This document shows, piece by piece, positions 6,885 to 15,354 of a DNA stretch of 19,148 bases. The stretch comes from Planctomycetota bacterium. Its GTDB lineage: Bacteria; Planctomycetota; UBA1135; UBA2386. The notes under the pieces are model-generated. The model was not told where the DNA came from. It made no database searches and saw only the letters and a list, made by a program, of their open reading frames with translations. Within the stretch, counting starts at the first letter, position 1, and every line of letters begins with the position of its first letter. The translations under genes and the position numbers were made by a program. The stretch is from the NCBI GenBank assembly GCA_003235605.1, contig QJVU01000757.1, positions 1 through 19,148 on the forward strand, in the 5' to 3' direction.

Positions 6885-7816
6885 GCTCGCGATCCGATCC
6901 GAGCCCCTCCGGAGCCCTGTTCAAGGCCTTTGCCGCGGAGTGGGCGCAGCGGGTAGAGACCACCCTGCAAGACCTGCTGCCGTCGTCCGACACACGCCCC
7001 GCACGGCTCCACGAAGCGATGCGCTACGTGGTGTTTCCAGGCGGCAAGCGGCTGCGCCCGATGCTGGTCTTGCTCGGTGCGAAGGTCACCGGTGGGGATC
7101 CGGCCCGGGTGCTGCGGCCGGCGGCAGCGGTTGAACTGGTCCACTGCTACAGCCTCGTGCACGACGACCTGCCGTGCATGGATGACGACGACTTGCGGCG
7201 CGGGCGACCCACGTGCCACCGAGCCTTCGGCGAGGCCATGGCCGTGCTGGTCGGAGACGCGCTGCTGACCCTGGCGTTCGAAGCCATCGCGGATGCTGGC
7301 GCCGATGCGGTTCGCGTGCTGGCCCAGGGCGCCGGCAGCCAGGGCATGGTGGCTGGTCAGGTTGCCGACATGGCAGCGCAGGCCCCGCGGGCGGGGACCG
7401 GACCTGCCATCGACGAGTTGGCTTGGATCCATGACCACAAGACCGGTGCGTTGATCAAGGCCAGCCTGGAGATCGGTGCCCTTGCTGGCGGCGGTGGGAC
7501 GGGAACTCTCGACGCGGTGCGGCTGTACGGCGGCCTCTGCGGCCGTGCCTTCCAGATCGCCGACGACTGCCTGGACGTGACCGGGGCCGCTGCGGACCTG
7601 GGCCGGGAACCGGGCCAGGACCAGAGTCGGAACAAGCTCACTTGGCCCGCTGCCACCGACCTTTCCGAGAGCCTGGACGAGGCCCGGCGCCTGGCCAACC
7701 GCGCCGCAGCACTGGCCCCGGCCATCCTCGCCGGGCGCGAAGCCTCGGGTGCCCTGGAATCCGAGAGCGCGCTGCTGCAAGATGTGGCGCTCTACACGGT
7801 GACGCGAGGGTCCTAG
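6881..7816 (+). CDS. ispA: Polyprenyl (farnesyl/geranyl) diphosphate synthase
   Basis: The product has 311 residues. It condenses isopentenyl diphosphate with allylic diphosphates to give the C15 (or C10/C20) precursor of quinones and lipid carriers, in the cytoplasm. The first Asp-rich motif is DDLPCMD (95-101), followed by DDD and LRRG. It has the two-residue insert typical of bacterial IspA-type enzymes, and Tyr90-Ser91 occupy the chain-length positions before it, consistent with a short product. GGKRLRP (54-60) binds the diphosphate. HDHKTGALI (185-193) and the second Asp-rich motif DDCLD (228-232) are present. The loop that normally reads GKD...K.TYP here reads GQDQSRNKLTWP, so one conserved Lys is Gln. 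The start is GTG inside the upstream stop (GTGA). dxs follows after 16 bp. Length and motifs fit well; exact chain length is not certain. Confidence 0.94.
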   Translation: MSSRSDPSPSGALFKAFAAEWAQRVETTLQDLLPSSDTRPARLHEAMRYVVFPGGKRLRPMLVLLGAKVTGGDPARVLRPAAAVELVHCYSLVHDDLPCMDDDDLRRGRPTCHRAFGEAMAVLVGDALLTLAFEAIADAGADAVRVLAQGAGSQGMVAGQVADMAAQAPRAGTGPAIDELAWIHDHKTGALIKASLEIGALAGGGGTGTLDAVRLYGGLCGRAFQIADDCLDVTGAAADLGREPGQDQSRNKLTWPAATDLSESLDEARRLANRAAALAPAILAGREASGALESESALLQDVALYTVTRGS

Positions 7817-7832
7817 TAGCCCGATAGCCAGC

Positions 7833-9815
7833 TTGGAACCACAGAGCCTTCCCGAGAAGACGCCGCTCTTCGAGAAGATCACCTACCCGGACGACCTCAA
7901 GCGGTTGCAGCCGGACCAGCTGCCGCAGCTCTGCGCGGAGCTGCGCAGGGTGATCATGGAGACCGTCAAGGTGACCGGCGGGCACCTCGGCTCCGGCATG
8001 GGTGTGGTGGAGCTGACGGTAGCGCTGCACTACATATTCGACTTCGCCGAGGACCGGCTGGTGATGGATGTCGGCCACCAAGCCTATCCGCACAAGCTGC
8101 TCACCGGCCGCAAGCAACGGTTCCACACCCTCCGGCAGAAGGGTGGCCTGTCCGGCTTCACCAACCGCTTCGAGTCCAAGTACGACGTCTACAACTGCGG
8201 CCACGCGGGTACCGCGACGTCGGCATCCCTGGGCATTGCCATCGGGGACCGCCTGCTCGGGCGCGACCGAAACGTGGTGGCCCTCGTCGGGGATGCTGCC
8301 ATGGGCTGCGGCGTCGCCTTCGAGGCGCTGAATCACTCCGGGGCCACCGACCGCGAGAACCTGCTGGTGGTGCTGAACGACAACCGCTGGTCCATCGCCC
8401 AGACCGTTGGCGCCTTGACGCGCTACCTCACCAGGATCCGCACCGGCAACCTCTACCAGCAGGCGAGAAAGAAGCTGCACCACCTGATCCAGTCGATCCC
8501 GGTGATCGGCAAGGATCTGGACGAGCGCTTGGACCACGGTCTGGATGCGGTGCGCCACCTGGTGGCACCGGGGCACATCTTCGAGGCCCTGGGGCTGGAC
8601 TACTACGGTCCGGTGGACGGCCACGACATCGCCGAGTTGCTGGACGTGCTGACCCGGCTCAAGGACCTCAAGGGCATCAGGCTCCTGCACGTGCGCACCG
8701 AGAAGGGGCGCGGTGTGCCGGGTTCCCAGGAGCGCTACGATCGCGCCCATGCCGCCAAGCCGCAGCCCAAGCCGCAGGCGCAGCCCCGCAAGGTGCCCAT
8801 GGAACCCAAGGTGGTGCCGCCGGCGCGCCCGAAGCGCAAGGGGCGGGCCTGGACCGAGTGGTTCGGCGAGGCTATCGAGGAGCTCGCCGCGGAGAATGAG
8901 AAGGTGATAGCCATCACGGCGGCGATGCCCGACGGCACGGGCCTGATGAGCTACAGGGAGCGGTTCCCCGAGCGTTTCATCGACGCCGGCATTGCCGAGC
9001 AACACGCGGTGGCCATGGCCTCGGGTCTGGCCACTGCCGGCATGCGCCCGGTTGCCGCGATCTATTCCACGTTCCTGCAACGGGGCTACGACCAGATTTT
9101 CCAGGAGGTCGCGCTGCAACGGCTGCCGGTGCTGTTCGCGATCGACCGCGCCGGTCTGGTGGGGGAGGACGGCTACTCCCACAACGGCGTGTTCGACATC
9201 GCCTACCTCCGCACGTTCCCCGAAATGGTGCTGATGGCTCCCAAGGATGGCCCGGAGCTGCGCGACATGCTGGCGTTGGGACTCACCTTGGACCGACCCT
9301 GCGCTGTGCGCTACGCCCGGGGCAATGCCCCGGAGCCCGACGAGCTGCTGCCGCACGGCCAGCAAAGCCAGCCCCTCCAACTGGGCAGGTCCGAGATCCT
9401 GCGCCAGGGCGGTGATGGCGCCATCCTGGCCTACGGGCACATGGTTCAGACAGCCGTGGAGGCTGCGGAGATCCTTGCCCGGGAGGGCTTCCAGATCGAG
9501 GTCGTGAACGCCCGTTTCGCCAAGCCCTTGGACCGGCCGGCGATCCTGGCCCTGGGCGATCGCCATGACCACGTCCTCACCTTGGAAGACCATGCCGTTA
9601 TGGGCGGTTTCGGCTCCGCAGTCCTGGAGCTGCTTGCCGCCGAGGTCCCGGTGCGCGCCCGGTTCGAGCCGGTGGGCATACCCGACCGGTTCATTCCCCA
9701 TGCCTCCTGCCGTCAGGCCCACGAGGATGCTGGCATCGATGCCGCGAGCGTGGCTGCCCGCTTGTCGGCGCGCATCACGAGGTCGCGCTCGAAGACGGCT
9801 GCGTCGCGGGCCTAG
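7833..9815 (+). CDS. dxs: 1-deoxy-D-xylulose-5-phosphate synthase
   Basis: The product has 660 residues. It makes DXP from pyruvate and glyceraldehyde-3-phosphate using thiamine diphosphate, the first step of the MEP isoprenoid pathway. Landmarks are GGHLGSGMGVVELTVALHY (49-67), DVGHQAYPHKLLTGR (79-93), the thiamine/Mg motif at GDAAMGCG (153-160), LNDN (181-184), GPVDGHD (259-265), GIAEQHAV with the catalytic Glu389, IYSTFLQRGYDQ (410-421), GEDGYSH (444-450) and RYARGN (493-498). The usual GDG is GDA here, and the THQG-like segment is SHNG, so it is a divergent member, yet the key His, Asp, Glu and Arg positions are kept. A Pro/Lys-rich linker (about 306-335) separates the pyrimidine- and diphosphate-binding halves. 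The start is TTG; an in-frame stop lies 33 bases upstream and the next Met is at residue 42, inside conserved sequence. Confidence 0.94.
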   Translation: MEPQSLPEKTPLFEKITYPDDLKRLQPDQLPQLCAELRRVIMETVKVTGGHLGSGMGVVELTVALHYIFDFAEDRLVMDVGHQAYPHKLLTGRKQRFHTLRQKGGLSGFTNRFESKYDVYNCGHAGTATSASLGIAIGDRLLGRDRNVVALVGDAAMGCGVAFEALNHSGATDRENLLVVLNDNRWSIAQTVGALTRYLTRIRTGNLYQQARKKLHHLIQSIPVIGKDLDERLDHGLDAVRHLVAPGHIFEALGLDYYGPVDGHDIAELLDVLTRLKDLKGIRLLHVRTEKGRGVPGSQERYDRAHAAKPQPKPQAQPRKVPMEPKVVPPARPKRKGRAWTEWFGEAIEELAAENEKVIAITAAMPDGTGLMSYRERFPERFIDAGIAEQHAVAMASGLATAGMRPVAAIYSTFLQRGYDQIFQEVALQRLPVLFAIDRAGLVGEDGYSHNGVFDIAYLRTFPEMVLMAPKDGPELRDMLALGLTLDRPCAVRYARGNAPEPDELLPHGQQSQPLQLGRSEILRQGGDGAILAYGHMVQTAVEAAEILAREGFQIEVVNARFAKPLDRPAILALGDRHDHVLTLEDHAVMGGFGSAVLELLAAEVPVRARFEPVGIPDRFIPHASCRQAHEDAGIDAASVAARLSARITRSRSKTAASRA

Positions 9816-9828
9816 GACCCGATTCGCC

Positions 9829-10695
9829 GTGATCCCAAGGACGACGGTCCTGCTTCTCGGCGACAAGAAGAAGGGTGGCACCCGGGAGATGGTCGATGAG
9901 TTCGGCACTTGGCTCAGGCAGCAGCCGCAGGTGGACCGGGTGCAGGTGGTTCTCGACCGGGAGATTCCCCTCCACGACCTGGATGCCGACCTTGTCCTGG
10001 TGTTCGGGGGCGACGGGTCCATTCTGTCCGCCGCCCGGCGAATGGGCACCCGCCAGCTGCCCACGGTCGGCATCAACCTGGGGCGACTCGGTTTCCTGAC
10101 TGCTGGCGGCAAGCAGCATGCCCGCGAAGTGATCCGGATGGCGCTCCGGGGCGAGCTCGCCGAAGAGGCACGCATCATGCTGGACTGCCGGGTGCAGCGG
10201 GCCGATGGCCGTGAGACCGAAGCGGTGTTCGCTCTGAACGACGGTGTGCTGCACCGTCGTGCGACCACGGGCAGCATCACCATCACGGCCTGCCGTCGCG
10301 ACGACGAACTGGCCACCTACCTCGGTGATGGCCTCATCGTCGCTACCCCCACGGGTTCCACTGCGTATTCCCTGGCTGCGGGTGGGCCGGTGCTGGCGCC
10401 CACGATGGAGGCGGTGGTGTTGACACCTCTCGCCTCCCATAGCCTGGCACTGCGTCCACTGGTCCTGCCCCTCAAGGAGGGGCTCGACCTTGTGGTTCAG
10501 GACGCGGGTGAAGACGGCTGCTGTGCCTTCACCATCGACGGCCAGGTGATCATGGATGTGGCCCCTGGAGACCGGGTCTGCCTGCGGCCTGCACCTGTGA
10601 CCTTTCGGCACTTGATCCAGAGTGAGCGGTCCTTCTACAAGGTCTTCCGCGAGAAGTTCGGCTGGGCGGACGTGCCGGGATCTCGAGGTGAGTAG
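9829..10695 (+). CDS. nadK: NAD kinase
   Basis: The product has 288 residues, the normal bacterial length. It phosphorylates NAD to NADP in the cytoplasm. GGDGSIL (60-66) contains the catalytic Asp62. NLGRLGFLT (83-91), the substrate-binding ALND (135-138) and TPTGSTAYSLAAGGP (173-187) follow in the order expected for PpnK. The C-terminus has the usual FREKFGW-like ending (273-279). The start is GTG at 9829, 13 bp after the dxs stop; the frame is open further upstream, but only across the end of dxs. It lies directly downstream of ispA and dxs, as in the exonuclease VII-ispA-dxs-nadK-recN neighbourhood of several phyla. The MEP pathway uses NADPH, so the linkage makes metabolic sense. The next gene starts at the base after its stop codon. 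Confidence 0.94.
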   Translation: MIPRTTVLLLGDKKKGGTREMVDEFGTWLRQQPQVDRVQVVLDREIPLHDLDADLVLVFGGDGSILSAARRMGTRQLPTVGINLGRLGFLTAGGKQHAREVIRMALRGELAEEARIMLDCRVQRADGRETEAVFALNDGVLHRRATTGSITITACRRDDELATYLGDGLIVATPTGSTAYSLAAGGPVLAPTMEAVVLTPLASHSLALRPLVLPLKEGLDLVVQDAGEDGCCAFTIDGQVIMDVAPGDRVCLRPAPVTFRHLIQSERSFYKVFREKFGWADVPGSRGE

Positions 10696-12462
10696 TTGCA
10701 GCACCGTGCCAGGCACAAGCAGGCAGGTATCGGCGTTCTGCTGGTCTGTCTGATTCTGCAGACCGCACTGGTTCCCCGGCAGATCGAGGCCCAGGCGCCC
10801 GGGGAACGTTACCTCGCGGACTTCGAGTTCCTCAAGAAGACCGTTGCACAGCACTCCGCCGCGTTGCGCCGGCAGAAGCTGAACTGGAAGAAGATCTGTG
10901 GGGACATGCGACCGTCTTTCGAGAGCTGCAGGGACGACGTGACCCACGTCAAGAACGCCATGCGCCTGCTGGCCTGCCTCGGCGACAGCCACACCGGTGT
11001 AACCCGACACGCGGTGAAGGTCGATCTTCCCCGGAAGTGGGACGGCATGTTCGGAGGCGGGCTCTGGTTCGGGTGGGAGCAGGGGCGCTTCATCCTGCGA
11101 GGTCTCATGAAAGGGCATGCCCTCGGGAACACGGTTCCGCCGGGCTCCATCCTGCTGGCAATCGGGGGCCGGCCCACCTGGTTGGCCATGGCCGTCGAGA
11201 AGCGCCGGATTACCACCTACCAGGGATCCTCCTCGGACCACTCCCTGTTCGCATCACTCGGCAACCGGTTGCTCCCGTTCGGAACCCGGCAAGAACTGGA
11301 TTTGCACTTCCTGAAACCCGACCTGAACACTGTCCAGGTACAGGTGCGGCGGTGGGGGCCGGGAGGGAAGGCCTTCTACCCCTGGGTGGCGGAGTTCCCC
11401 GAGGGTGTCAAGTGGGAGGATGGGGCAGTGGGCAGCATGCTGAAGCTGCCCTGGTGCGACAAGGTCGGTTGGCTGCGCATCACCGGCAGCATGGACCGAC
11501 CCACTGCCAAGGCCTTTCACCGTGTCTTCGACAACCTGCGTGCCATGGAGGCGCTCATCCTGGACTGTCGCGGCATGGGTGGAGGCAGCGACGCTTGCGC
11601 CTGGGAGATGTGCGGTCGGTTGTTCCCGAAGGCCGTTGCCAACGGCCGGCAGCGCAAGCTGGCGCCCACCGGTGCCTGGCAGTTTGGCGGCCCGGTGGTG
11701 ATGTTGCAGGACGAAACCGAGGTCTCCTCAGCGGAGACGTTCACTTGGGCCCTGAGCGAGACCCAGCGGGTGGTGTCCGTCGGGCAGCCCACCGGCGGCT
11801 GGGGGATCATCCCCAGGAGCTTCGACTGTCCCTCGGGCCTGCTCAGCTTCCGCCTCGGGGTCAACGACCGCCCCACGCCGATCCGCGGCATCCACACCGA
11901 AGGCGTCGGTTGGCCGCCGGACATCCTGGTGCCTCATGGCCCGGAGTTCTGCAAGAGCCCCGACCCCACGGGCGAAGTCGGCCGGGAAGTGCTTCATCTG
12001 CTGCACGCCGGCATTCCACGGGAACAGCTCGTGGCCAGCTTCCAGGGGTTGTTCGCCGGCGATGTGACCGGCTTCCGCAAGAGGACCGCGGCTTTCGCCA
12101 AGAAGGCCCGAGGGTTCTCAGCGACCGCCTTCGCCAGGCGCGTACTGGCGGATCTGGAAAAGACCCTCGAGATGGAGGCCGCCATCCTGCGCGGCCGCGA
12201 CGGCCCGCCCGCCGATGTCCTCGGGCTGAGCCGGCGCGTCGAGGAGTTGCTGACCCGGGCAAAGCGTGCCGGGCTGCACAAGAAGGCGGCGATCCTCAGG
12301 AAGTCCGCGCAGGCCGTGAAGCAGGAGGCCTCTGCCCAGGAGGCCTTGCTTCATCTCCTGGACGCCGGAGAGGCAGAAGACCCGAAGAATCGCGCGGACT
12401 TCCTGCGCAGCCACCACGGCACCAGGGTGGCAGCCTGGGCCCGCAAGGCGCTGTTCAAGTAG
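10696..12462 (+). CDS. Exported S41-family (C-terminal processing/tricorn-like) peptidase
   Basis: The product has 588 residues. An N-terminal hydrophobic segment (about 11-26) with an IEAQA cleavage region suggests export. LGDSHTGV (95-102) matches the conserved N-terminal S41 motif, where tricorn-type enzymes carry a catalytic His (His99 here). Residues 113-215 have PDZ-like strands (ILRGLMKGHALGNTVPPGSILLAIGG). The core has ALILDCRGMGGG (286-297) and EVSSAETFTWAL (342-353), with the predicted nucleophile Ser344. SVGQPTGGWG (361-370) follows, then the family ending GIHTEGVGWPPDILVP (398-413). The Ser-Lys dyad lysine, expected 25 residues after the Ser, is Trp369, so a Ser-His mechanism or loss of activity must be considered. 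Residues about 430-588 are a helical C-terminal extension. The TTG start directly follows the nadK stop, so translation is probably coupled. Confidence 0.85.
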   Translation: MQHRARHKQAGIGVLLVCLILQTALVPRQIEAQAPGERYLADFEFLKKTVAQHSAALRRQKLNWKKICGDMRPSFESCRDDVTHVKNAMRLLACLGDSHTGVTRHAVKVDLPRKWDGMFGGGLWFGWEQGRFILRGLMKGHALGNTVPPGSILLAIGGRPTWLAMAVEKRRITTYQGSSSDHSLFASLGNRLLPFGTRQELDLHFLKPDLNTVQVQVRRWGPGGKAFYPWVAEFPEGVKWEDGAVGSMLKLPWCDKVGWLRITGSMDRPTAKAFHRVFDNLRAMEALILDCRGMGGGSDACAWEMCGRLFPKAVANGRQRKLAPTGAWQFGGPVVMLQDETEVSSAETFTWALSETQRVVSVGQPTGGWGIIPRSFDCPSGLLSFRLGVNDRPTPIRGIHTEGVGWPPDILVPHGPEFCKSPDPTGEVGREVLHLLHAGIPREQLVASFQGLFAGDVTGFRKRTAAFAKKARGFSATAFARRVLADLEKTLEMEAAILRGRDGPPADVLGLSRRVEELLTRAKRAGLHKKAAILRKSAQAVKQEASAQEALLHLLDAGEAEDPKNRADFLRSHHGTRVAAWARKALFK

Positions 12463-12469
12463 TACGTGG

Positions 12470-15262
12470 CTACTGGCCGGTACGGACCCGCCACAGCTCC
12501 ATGCCGTGCACGCCGTCGTCGGCTCCGGTGATCAGACTCTGGCCCAGCATGGCGAAGGATGTCTCGCCGTGAATGCTGTTTGCCGGGCCGGGATTGAACT
12601 CATGGGCCAGGGCCGTGCCCTCGCGGGTGCCGTCGCTCCGCCAGAGCTCGAAACCGTTCGCCGGCGTCGGGGCATAGAACCAGGCCACGTTGCCGAACCC
12701 CCGGATACCCTGAGGCGTCGAACCCAGGCAGCCCGGGAAGATGTCTCGGAGCTTCACCGTGCCGCTGCCTGTGCCATCGCTGCGCCACAGCTCCGGACCG
12801 CTGCTGCCGTCGTTGGCCCAGAAGATGAGGGCTCCGCCCACCGCCAACAGGTCCGACGGCAGCGAGCCGTGAGGGGTGTTTCGGAGCGCTCCCGGGTAGA
12901 TGTCCTTGACCAGGGTCGTGCCCACCGTGGAGCCGTCGCTCCGCCAGAGCTCCCTGCCGGCGTGGCCGTCGTCCGCGCTGAAGAACAGGGTGTTGCCCAC
13001 CGCTGTCAGGTGCATCGGAAACGCGTCGGTAGCCGAGCTGCCGGTCATCTCCGAATGAATGTCCTTGACGAGGGTGGTGCCGTTGGCGGTGCCGTTGCTC
13101 TTCCAGAGCTCCCTACCCGTGGTGCCGTCGTTGGCCACCAGGAACAGGGTGGTCCCCACGGCCGCCAGGTTCTGAGGCGCCGAGCTGGCGACACCGGGCA
13201 GTATGTCCTTCACCAGGACGGTCCCGGCCTCGGTACCGTTCGTCTTCCACAGCTCGGCACCGTGCTCGTTGTCCACGGCAGTGAAGTACAGCATCCCGCC
13301 GAGGGACATGAGCTCGTTGGGTCCGGAGCTGCCGACGCCGGGCACGATGTCCTTCACCCGGACGGTACCCGAAGCCGTGCCGTTGCTTCGCCAGAGCTCG
13401 TCGCCACCGTCCTTGTCGGCGGCGGTGAAAAACAATGTTCCGCCTACCGCGGTCAACCATGCTGGCGAGGAGCTGAGCGGCACGCCGCGGCCGTCGACGC
13501 CGGGTTGGATGTCCTTGACCAGGCTGGTCCCGGCAACGGTCCCGTTGGTCTTCCAGAGCTCACGGCCGCTGCCGTCGGTGAACGCGGCGAAGAACATGGT
13601 GTTGCCCACCACCGTGAAGCCGGCAGGCAGGGAGCTCTCCGGCCCGGGCCGGATGTCCAGGAACAAGGCCGTGCCCGCGGCGGTGCCATCGCTGCGCCAC
13701 AGCTCCAGGCCGTGGTCATTGCTGCCGTTGCCGTCGTTGGCCACGAAGTAGACCGCACCTCGAAACTCGATCATCTGGGTCGGTGCCGAGGACGCGCCAC
13801 CTTCCGGGTTCAGGTTCCGCACCAGCGCAGCGTCGCCCGCGCTGGTGCCGTGGGCCACGAACAGTTCGCGCCCGTTGTCGCCGTCGCGGGCTGCGAACAG
13901 CAAGGCACTGCCCGTCCAGACCACGTCCGAGGGCGACGAGCCCGGCGTTCCGGGGTGGATGTCGGCCAGGAGCGTGGTTCCCACGGCGGTGCCGTCGCTG
14001 CGCCACAACTCGCTGCCGTGAATGCCATCATCCGCCGCAAAGACGAGCTCCGTGCCCGAGATCGCGACCAGCCCGGCTGGCGAGGAGTCCGCTGCCAGGC
14101 CGGACACGTTGATGTCCTTGACGAGGGTGGTGCCGCTGGCGGTGCCGTCGCTCTTCCAGAGCTCCCGTCCGATGCCGGTGCTGGTGGCTGCAAAGAACAG
14201 ACTGCCGCCGACGGCGGCCAGGCCACCGGGAAGCGAGCTGCCGATGCCGGGGACGATGTCACGGACCAGCACCGTGCCGTTTCCAGAGCCGTCGGTCTTC
14301 CAAAGCTCATTGCCGGCAGTGCTCGTGGCGCTGAAGAACATCTGGCTGCCGACCACGGTCATGCCCCTGGGGTCGGAGCCGAAGGATCCTGCACGGATGT
14401 CCGCGACCAATGCGGTGCCCGTGGAAGTGCCGTCCGAGGCCCACAGCTCGGAGCCAGAGCTGCCGTTGTCCGCGGTGAAGAAGATCCGGCCCCGAAACGC
14501 CACCAGGTCGTGTGGATCCGACCCTCCGGCGCCGGCCCGAATGTCGGCTACCAGCACGGTGCCCTCCGTGGTCCCGTCGCTCTTCCAGAGCTCACGCCCC
14601 CCGGTCTGGGTGCGACCGGTGAAGAACAAGGTAGCGCCTGTCAGGACGAGTTCGGCCGGGGAGGAGCTCAGAGGTCCACCGGACGGGAGCTCCCCGGGGT
14701 CGATGTCGCTGACGAGCACGGTGCCCGCCGCGGTACCATCGCTCTTCCAGAGCTCGGTGCCGTGGTCATCGTCCGTGGCCGCAAAATAAAGCGTGCCGGC
14801 CCCGGCGGTGAGCTGCCGCGGGGACGAACCGGCGCAGCCGGGACGGATGTCCTTGATCAGGACCGTGCCGGCAGCCGTGCCATCGGTCTTCCATAGCTCC
14901 CGGCCGCTATCCGGACCCAACGCGCTGAAGTAGAGGGCCCCATCCATCACCGTCAGGCTGTCAGGCGACGAGCCGATGCTGCCCGGCAGTATGTCCGTCA
15001 CGAGGACCGTGCCCGACCCGGTGCCGTCTGTCCTCCACAACTCGGCGCCGTGTGCGCTGGTGGTTGCGACAAAGAACACGAGGCCGCCCATCCGGACCAT
15101 TCGCTGCGGCGACGAGTCCTGGATGGCTCCCTGGGTGTGGATGTCCCGCAGCAGCACCGTGAGCTCCGGCAGCTGCTGTCCCGAACTACCGCTGCTGCCA
15201 CCGCAGGATTGCAGCAGCACCCCGACCAGCAGACCTGCGGCGGCAACGAGTCGGTTGGTCAC
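12470..15262 (-). CDS. Lipoprotein of about 18 ELWxxDGT repeats (probable beta-propeller or similar)
   Basis: The product has 930 residues. The signal ends in L-L-Q-S-C with Cys20 as the lipidation site, followed by a Gly/Ser linker. From about residue 34 to the end it is made of repeats of roughly 45-55 residues. Each has the core GxELW(K/R)(S/T)(D/N)GTxxGTxLVKDIxPG, followed by S-S-P and two short strands (LTAVGGTLFFTA). I count about 18 ELW/ELF units; unit 9 is degenerate (ELFVAHGT) and the last is cut short at ELWRVRTGQ. This repeat occurs in secreted proteins of several environmental bacterial phyla and is likely to form propeller blades for binding or adhesion; no enzyme site is seen. 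The start is GTG at 15262, where the signal begins, without a clear ribosome binding site. It faces the S41 gene with 7 bp between stops, too short for a separate terminator. Confidence 0.86.
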   Translation of the reverse strand: MTNRLVAAAGLLVGVLLQSCGGSSGSSGQQLPELTVLLRDIHTQGAIQDSSPQRMVRMGGLVFFVATTSAHGAELWRTDGTGSGTVLVTDILPGSIGSSPDSLTVMDGALYFSALGPDSGRELWKTDGTAAGTVLIKDIRPGCAGSSPRQLTAGAGTLYFAATDDDHGTELWKSDGTAAGTVLVSDIDPGELPSGGPLSSSPAELVLTGATLFFTGRTQTGGRELWKSDGTTEGTVLVADIRAGAGGSDPHDLVAFRGRIFFTADNGSSGSELWASDGTSTGTALVADIRAGSFGSDPRGMTVVGSQMFFSATSTAGNELWKTDGSGNGTVLVRDIVPGIGSSLPGGLAAVGGSLFFAATSTGIGRELWKSDGTASGTTLVKDINVSGLAADSSPAGLVAISGTELVFAADDGIHGSELWRSDGTAVGTTLLADIHPGTPGSSPSDVVWTGSALLFAARDGDNGRELFVAHGTSAGDAALVRNLNPEGGASSAPTQMIEFRGAVYFVANDGNGSNDHGLELWRSDGTAAGTALFLDIRPGPESSLPAGFTVVGNTMFFAAFTDGSGRELWKTNGTVAGTSLVKDIQPGVDGRGVPLSSSPAWLTAVGGTLFFTAADKDGGDELWRSNGTASGTVRVKDIVPGVGSSGPNELMSLGGMLYFTAVDNEHGAELWKTNGTEAGTVLVKDILPGVASSAPQNLAAVGTTLFLVANDGTTGRELWKSNGTANGTTLVKDIHSEMTGSSATDAFPMHLTAVGNTLFFSADDGHAGRELWRSDGSTVGTTLVKDIYPGALRNTPHGSLPSDLLAVGGALIFWANDGSSGPELWRSDGTGSGTVKLRDIFPGCLGSTPQGIRGFGNVAWFYAPTPANGFELWRSDGTREGTALAHEFNPGPANSIHGETSFAMLGQSLITGADDGVHGMELWRVRTGQ
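12491..15163 (-). repeat. Array of about 18 protein-coding ELWxxDGT repeats
   Basis: The repeat is visible at the DNA level on the plus strand as recurring blocks such as gtgccgtcgct..ccagagctc every 140-170 bases. Units differ from each other throughout, so the array is old rather than a recent slippage product. Boundaries are approximate. Confidence 0.85.
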
Positions 15263-15274
15263 GGGCGGATGGTA

Positions 15275-15305
15275 GCCGGCGACACGACGGCCGCAAGGCG
15301 CCGGC
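15275..15305. repeat. Inverted repeat in the gap between the flavoprotein and the ELW-repeat lipoprotein genes
   Basis: GCCGGCG (15275-15281) and CGCCGGC (15299-15305) are exact inverted copies separated by 17 bases, in the 92-bp gap upstream of the lipoprotein start. There is no T-tract on either strand, so it is not a standard intrinsic terminator. It could be a pause or operator site, or chance in GC-rich DNA. Confidence 0.35.
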
Positions 15306-15354
15306 AGCCGCCGCTGTGAGCGGTTGCGCTCGTGCCGGAATGTGTGCGGTCAGG

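Noticed and set aside
7638..10316. 892-codon open frame on the minus strand
   Set aside because: It is antisense to ispA, dxs and nadK, all of which have clear family motifs on the plus strand. It is a high-GC shadow.
12506..14896. 796-codon open frame on the plus strand
   Set aside because: It lies antisense to the ELW-repeat lipoprotein. The long opening is produced by GC-rich repeated codons; its translation has no recognisable domain and repeats in step with the opposite-strand units.
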